Positions 5,462-8,346 of a stretch of DNA of 8,346 nt are shown here, in pieces. Each line of letters starts with the position of its first letter. Within the stretch, counting starts at the first letter, position 1. The position numbers and the translations under genes are program-made. The stretch comes from Alphaproteobacteria bacterium (GTDB lineage: Bacteria > Pseudomonadota > Alphaproteobacteria > CACIAM-22H2): the NCBI GenBank assembly GCA_947500965.1, contig CANMWW010000071.1, positions 1 through 8,346 of the forward strand, read 5' to 3'. The notes below the pieces were generated by a model. The model was not told where the DNA came from, ran no database searches, and saw nothing but the letters and a program-made list of their open reading frames with translations.

Positions 5462-8346
5462 GGCATCACGCGGTTGCGGCCGCCATTCTTGGCGTCGTAG
5501 AGCGCCGCGTCGGCGGCCTTGAGCAGCACGTCGAGGGGCTGCGGATCGTCGGGCGTCGCCACGGCGTAGCCGATCGAGACCGTGACCGGCCTGTCCCTGA
5601 GGATGCTCGCGCGCTCGATCGTCTCGCGCATGAACTCCAGCCGCTTGCGCACCCCGTCCTCGGCGCCGACGAGCACGATGCCGAATTCCTCGCCGCCGAG
5701 CCGTCCGACGAGGTCCTCCTGGCGGAACGTGCCGGTCGCGATCTCCGACAGGCGGCGGAGCACGCGATCGCCCTCGTCGTGCCCGAAGGTGTCGTTGATC
5801 GACTTGAACCGGTCGACGTCGAACATCGCGACGACGATCGTCTCCTTCGAGCGCCGCGCGCGCCCCGCGACGCGCGTCGCCGCGCTCATGAAGGCGCGCC
5901 GGTTCGGCAGCCCCGTGAGCTCGTCGACCAGCGCGAGGCGCTGGAGGGATTCGCGCAGCACGATCGTCGACATCGCGCCGCTGAGCGACTGGGCCATGGT
6001 CTCGAAGCGCGACACCTCGCGCATCACCCTGCCTCCGCCGTCCGGCGCGTCGTCGTTCAGCTGCGCGCGCGAGAAGGCGATCGTCACGAGCCCGATCGTC
6101 CGGTCGGCGCCCGTGATCGGCGCGCAGAGGAACACGCCCTGGCCCTGCCCGGCGCAGTGGCGGCAAGGGACGTGCGAGCCGCCCTCGTAGACGGCGTAGA
6201 CGCCGCGCGAGCGCAGCGCCCAGCAATCCGTCGTCTCGATCGTCTCGGGGGCGCTGGCGTCGCCGAAGCGCCTGTGCTCGGTGTGGAGGACGAGCTCGTC
6301 GGTCTCCGGCGCCATCGCGTAGACCGCCAGGTTGGCCTCCGGGTACATCCGGGCGACGTAGCGCGAGATGAGGTCGATGCCCTCCGGCGCGGAGATCGCC
6401 CGCTGCAGGAAGGTGACGCATTCGGTGAGGAGCCCGCTGGCCTCGCGCGCGCGGTCGAGCTCCGCGACGCGCTCGGCCAGCTCGAGCGCGGCGCGCGGCT
6501 GCTCGAGCATGCGCTGGCGCTCCTGCTCGCGTTCCCGCCGCGCCGTGACGTCCTGCACGACGCCGTAGAGCTTGCGCAGCACCCCGTCCGGGTCGCGCGC
6601 GCCGCGTATGCCGACGGCGAGGTATCCGACCTGGCCATTGGCGTCGAGGAAGCGGTGCTCGAGGTCGCGCGCGTAGGAGGGGCTGGCCGAGGCAAGCGCC
6701 TTGCCGACCTCCGTCCGCACGATCCCGGCATCCTCCGGATGCACGAAGCGCGACGCGTATTCGCCGGTCGACAGGCGATAGCCGCCGACCTGCGCGGCGG
6801 TGATCCCGAAGATCCTGTAGAACTCGTCGTTGAAGGTGAACAGGTCGGCCCCGAGGTCGAGTTCCCAGTGGCCCGCCCTCGCGAGCGCGAGCGCGCTGGA
6901 GAGCTGGGCGGCCGCCTCGCGCAACTGCTTCTCGGTCCGCACGCGCGCGGTCACGTCGCGCATCAGCCCGTTGAAGCTCTGGCCGGGTTCCGCGGCGTTG
7001 GTCCAGACGGTGAGCTCGATGTTCACCTCCTGGCCGTCCTTGCGCAGGCCGAGGACCTCGCGGCGGTTGCCGATGACATGGGCCTCGCCCGTCTCGAAGT
7101 AGCGCTGCAGGTAGCCGTCGTGCCGCGCGCGGTCGGTCGGGTTCATCAGCATCGAGATGTTGCGGCCGATGCATTCCGAGGGCTCGTAGCCGAACACCTC
7201 GCGGATCGCGGGGTTGATCGACACCACGATCCCCTTCCGGTCGATCGTGGCGATCACGTCGAGCGTGGAATCGACGATGCCCTGGAGGCGGGCCTCGACC
7301 CGGGCGCGCCGCGCCTCGGTTTCCGACTGGTGGATGACCGCCGCGAGCACGACGCCGGCGGCCTCGAGGTCGGCCACGATCCCTGGGTCGTAGCCGGACG
7401 GACGGTTGGCGAGGCCGACCATGCCGACCATCTGCTTGCCCTGTCCGCAGGCGAGGCCGAGGAAGTGCCTCAGGGGCGGGTGGCCCGCGGGACGCCCATG
7501 GGCCCTTGGATCGTTGGCGACGTCGTTGGAGACCAGCGTCCTGCCTTCGGCGATCACGCGGCCGAACAGCGTGTCGAGGTTCCGGAACTCCATGCCGTTC
7601 GTGCGGCTCTCCTCGTAGAGCCGCCTTGTCTCCTCGTCCCAGGCGATGTTGGTGATCGCGTGCGTGCGCAGGAAGCGGCCGGTCTCGTCCTCGTGGATCG
7701 AGCCGATGAAGCCGTACTCGCTCCCGGTGAGGCGGATGAGCAGGGAGAGCGCGCGTTCCCACCATTGCGCGCCGGCGCCCGCGTTCTCGATATAGGACCG
7801 CTGCAGCTCCGAGAGCTCCTTGTTGAGCTGCCCCTGGAAGCCGATGCGCTCCTCGCTGGCGGCCTGGGCGGTGATGTCGCGCGCGGAGAAGCCGCTCGCG
7901 CCGCCTGTCCTGCTGATCGACGGCACCAGGAGCCGGTACGAGCCGTCCTTCGCGCGGAGGCGGAACCTCGCCGGCGCGGCCACGGGGGCGTTGGTCTCCG
8001 GTGCGTCGAGCAGCGCCTGCAGGCCTGCCGCGTCCTCGGGATGGGCGAGGGAGGCCAGCGGACGGGCGCGAAGCTCGTCGGCCGTCCAGCCGAGGACATG
8101 CGTCCAGCTGGGATTGAACTGGTCCGGGTAGCCCCTGCCGTCCAGCGTGGCAAGCAGCTCGGGGCTGGCGTCGAAGAGGGACGAGTACTGTCGCAGCCGC
8201 GCGTCGCGATCATCCGCCTCGGCCGGATCGTCGATCCTGCAGCGCGCGTAGCCGAGCGGCCCGAGGCCGGGATGCGGATCGATGTCGACCCGCAGCGCGC
8301 GCGCCTCGCGGCCGGCGACGGAGGCGCGGGCCTCCAGGTTGTGGCC
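5437..8346 (-). CDS. Multi-sensor diguanylate cyclase (PAS-GAF-PAS-PAS-GAF-GGDEF), N-terminus cut by right edge
   Basis: The frame is open to the right edge, giving 969 visible residues; a GTG at 7983 is internal, because PAS sequence continues upstream of it. Counting from the edge: residues 1-42 resemble the end of another PAS-like module, then PAS at about 51-161, GAF at 187-340 (GMEFRNLDTLFG and VGMVGLANRP are typical), PAS at 353-469, PAS at 482-603, a charged coiled-coil-like linker at 603-636, GAF at 637-761, and GGDEF at 801-961. The cyclase domain looks active: DELTGLPNRRAF, metal-site Asp843 in FDVDRF, GGEEF at 884-888, and an RQED inhibitory site (875-878) exactly five residues before it. 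It should condense two GTP into cyclic di-GMP and be feedback-inhibited. No EAL domain follows. No membrane segment is visible, so it is probably cytoplasmic unless the missing N-terminus has one. The second GAF has a DCWALR motif and a CRHC pair. Its signal is unknown. Confidence 0.93.
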   Translation of the reverse strand, partial: GHNLEARASVAGREARALRVDIDPHPGLGPLGYARCRIDDPAEADDRDARLRQYSSLFDASPELLATLDGRGYPDQFNPSWTHVLGWTADELRARPLASLAHPEDAAGLQALLDAPETNAPVAAPARFRLRAKDGSYRLLVPSISRTGGASGFSARDITAQAASEERIGFQGQLNKELSELQRSYIENAGAGAQWWERALSLLIRLTGSEYGFIGSIHEDETGRFLRTHAITNIAWDEETRRLYEESRTNGMEFRNLDTLFGRVIAEGRTLVSNDVANDPRAHGRPAGHPPLRHFLGLACGQGKQMVGMVGLANRPSGYDPGIVADLEAAGVVLAAVIHQSETEARRARVEARLQGIVDSTLDVIATIDRKGIVVSINPAIREVFGYEPSECIGRNISMLMNPTDRARHDGYLQRYFETGEAHVIGNRREVLGLRKDGQEVNIELTVWTNAAEPGQSFNGLMRDVTARVRTEKQLREAAAQLSSALALARAGHWELDLGADLFTFNDEFYRIFGITAAQVGGYRLSTGEYASRFVHPEDAGIVRTEVGKALASASPSYARDLEHRFLDANGQVGYLAVGIRGARDPDGVLRKLYGVVQDVTARREREQERQRMLEQPRAALELAERVAELDRAREASGLLTECVTFLQRAISAPEGIDLISRYVARMYPEANLAVYAMAPETDELVLHTEHRRFGDASAPETIETTDCWALRSRGVYAVYEGGSHVPCRHCAGQGQGVFLCAPITGADRTIGLVTIAFSRAQLNDDAPDGGGRVMREVSRFETMAQSLSGAMSTIVLRESLQRLALVDELTGLPNRRAFMSAATRVAGRARRSKETIVVAMFDVDRFKSINDTFGHDEGDRVLRRLSEIATGTFRQEDLVGRLGGEEFGIVLVGAEDGVRKRLEFMRETIERASILRDRPVTVSIGYAVATPDDPQPLDVLLKAADAALYDAKNGGRNRVMPGAAAPSA

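Noticed and set aside
5411..7765. 784-codon minus-strand open frame overlapping the cyclase gene
   Set aside because: It is a shifted frame of the cyclase gene, rich in Arg, Pro and Ala with no domain; the GGDEF, PAS and GAF motifs are all in the other frame.

Overview
This is a GC-rich chromosomal window with strong G/C bias at third codon positions and short gaps between genes. Codon use, a TRAP transporter, an arsA gene and a large PAS/GAF diguanylate cyclase suit an environmental proteobacterium. A high-GC alphaproteobacterium (Rhodospirillales/Acetobacteraceae type) is my best guess, but no marker gene settles it.

Left block (1-1140, minus strand): two tightly linked genes read towards the left edge. 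The upstream one encodes a 2-keto-4-pentenoate hydratase-type enzyme of the fumarylacetoacetate hydrolase fold (1140-346). Its TGA stop shares one base with the first possible ATG of an arsA-type ATPase gene (346 to the left edge, partial). A 199-base divergent region (1141-1339) separates this block from the next and holds a short palindrome.

Middle block (1340-5421, plus strand): an amidohydrolase-family protein related to the Atu3266/EF_0837 deacetylase group (1340-2407) is followed by a complete tripartite TRAP transporter. This consists of the periplasmic binding protein DctP (2530-3561), small membrane subunit DctQ (3641-4150) and large membrane subunit DctM (4147-5421). A sigma70-like promoter precedes dctP. 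A strong 12-bp GC hairpin lies between dctP and dctQ, where it could make the binding protein more abundant than the membrane subunits. The layout suggests uptake of an organic anion and possible processing by the amidohydrolase, but the substrate cannot be read from sequence. The amidohydrolase has apparently lost three of the six metal ligands expected for its family, which is the most unusual observation here.

Right block (5437-8346, minus strand): one long open reading frame, cut by the right edge, encodes a multi-sensor diguanylate cyclase (PAS, GAF, PAS, PAS, GAF, GGDEF) with an intact GGEEF active site and an inhibitory RxxD site. It converges on dctM with only 15 bases between the stop codons, and a GC inverted repeat covers the junction.

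I found no RNA genes, insertion sequences, CRISPR arrays or phage genes. The window is mostly ordinary metabolic, transport and signalling content; no clearly new multi-gene system is visible.
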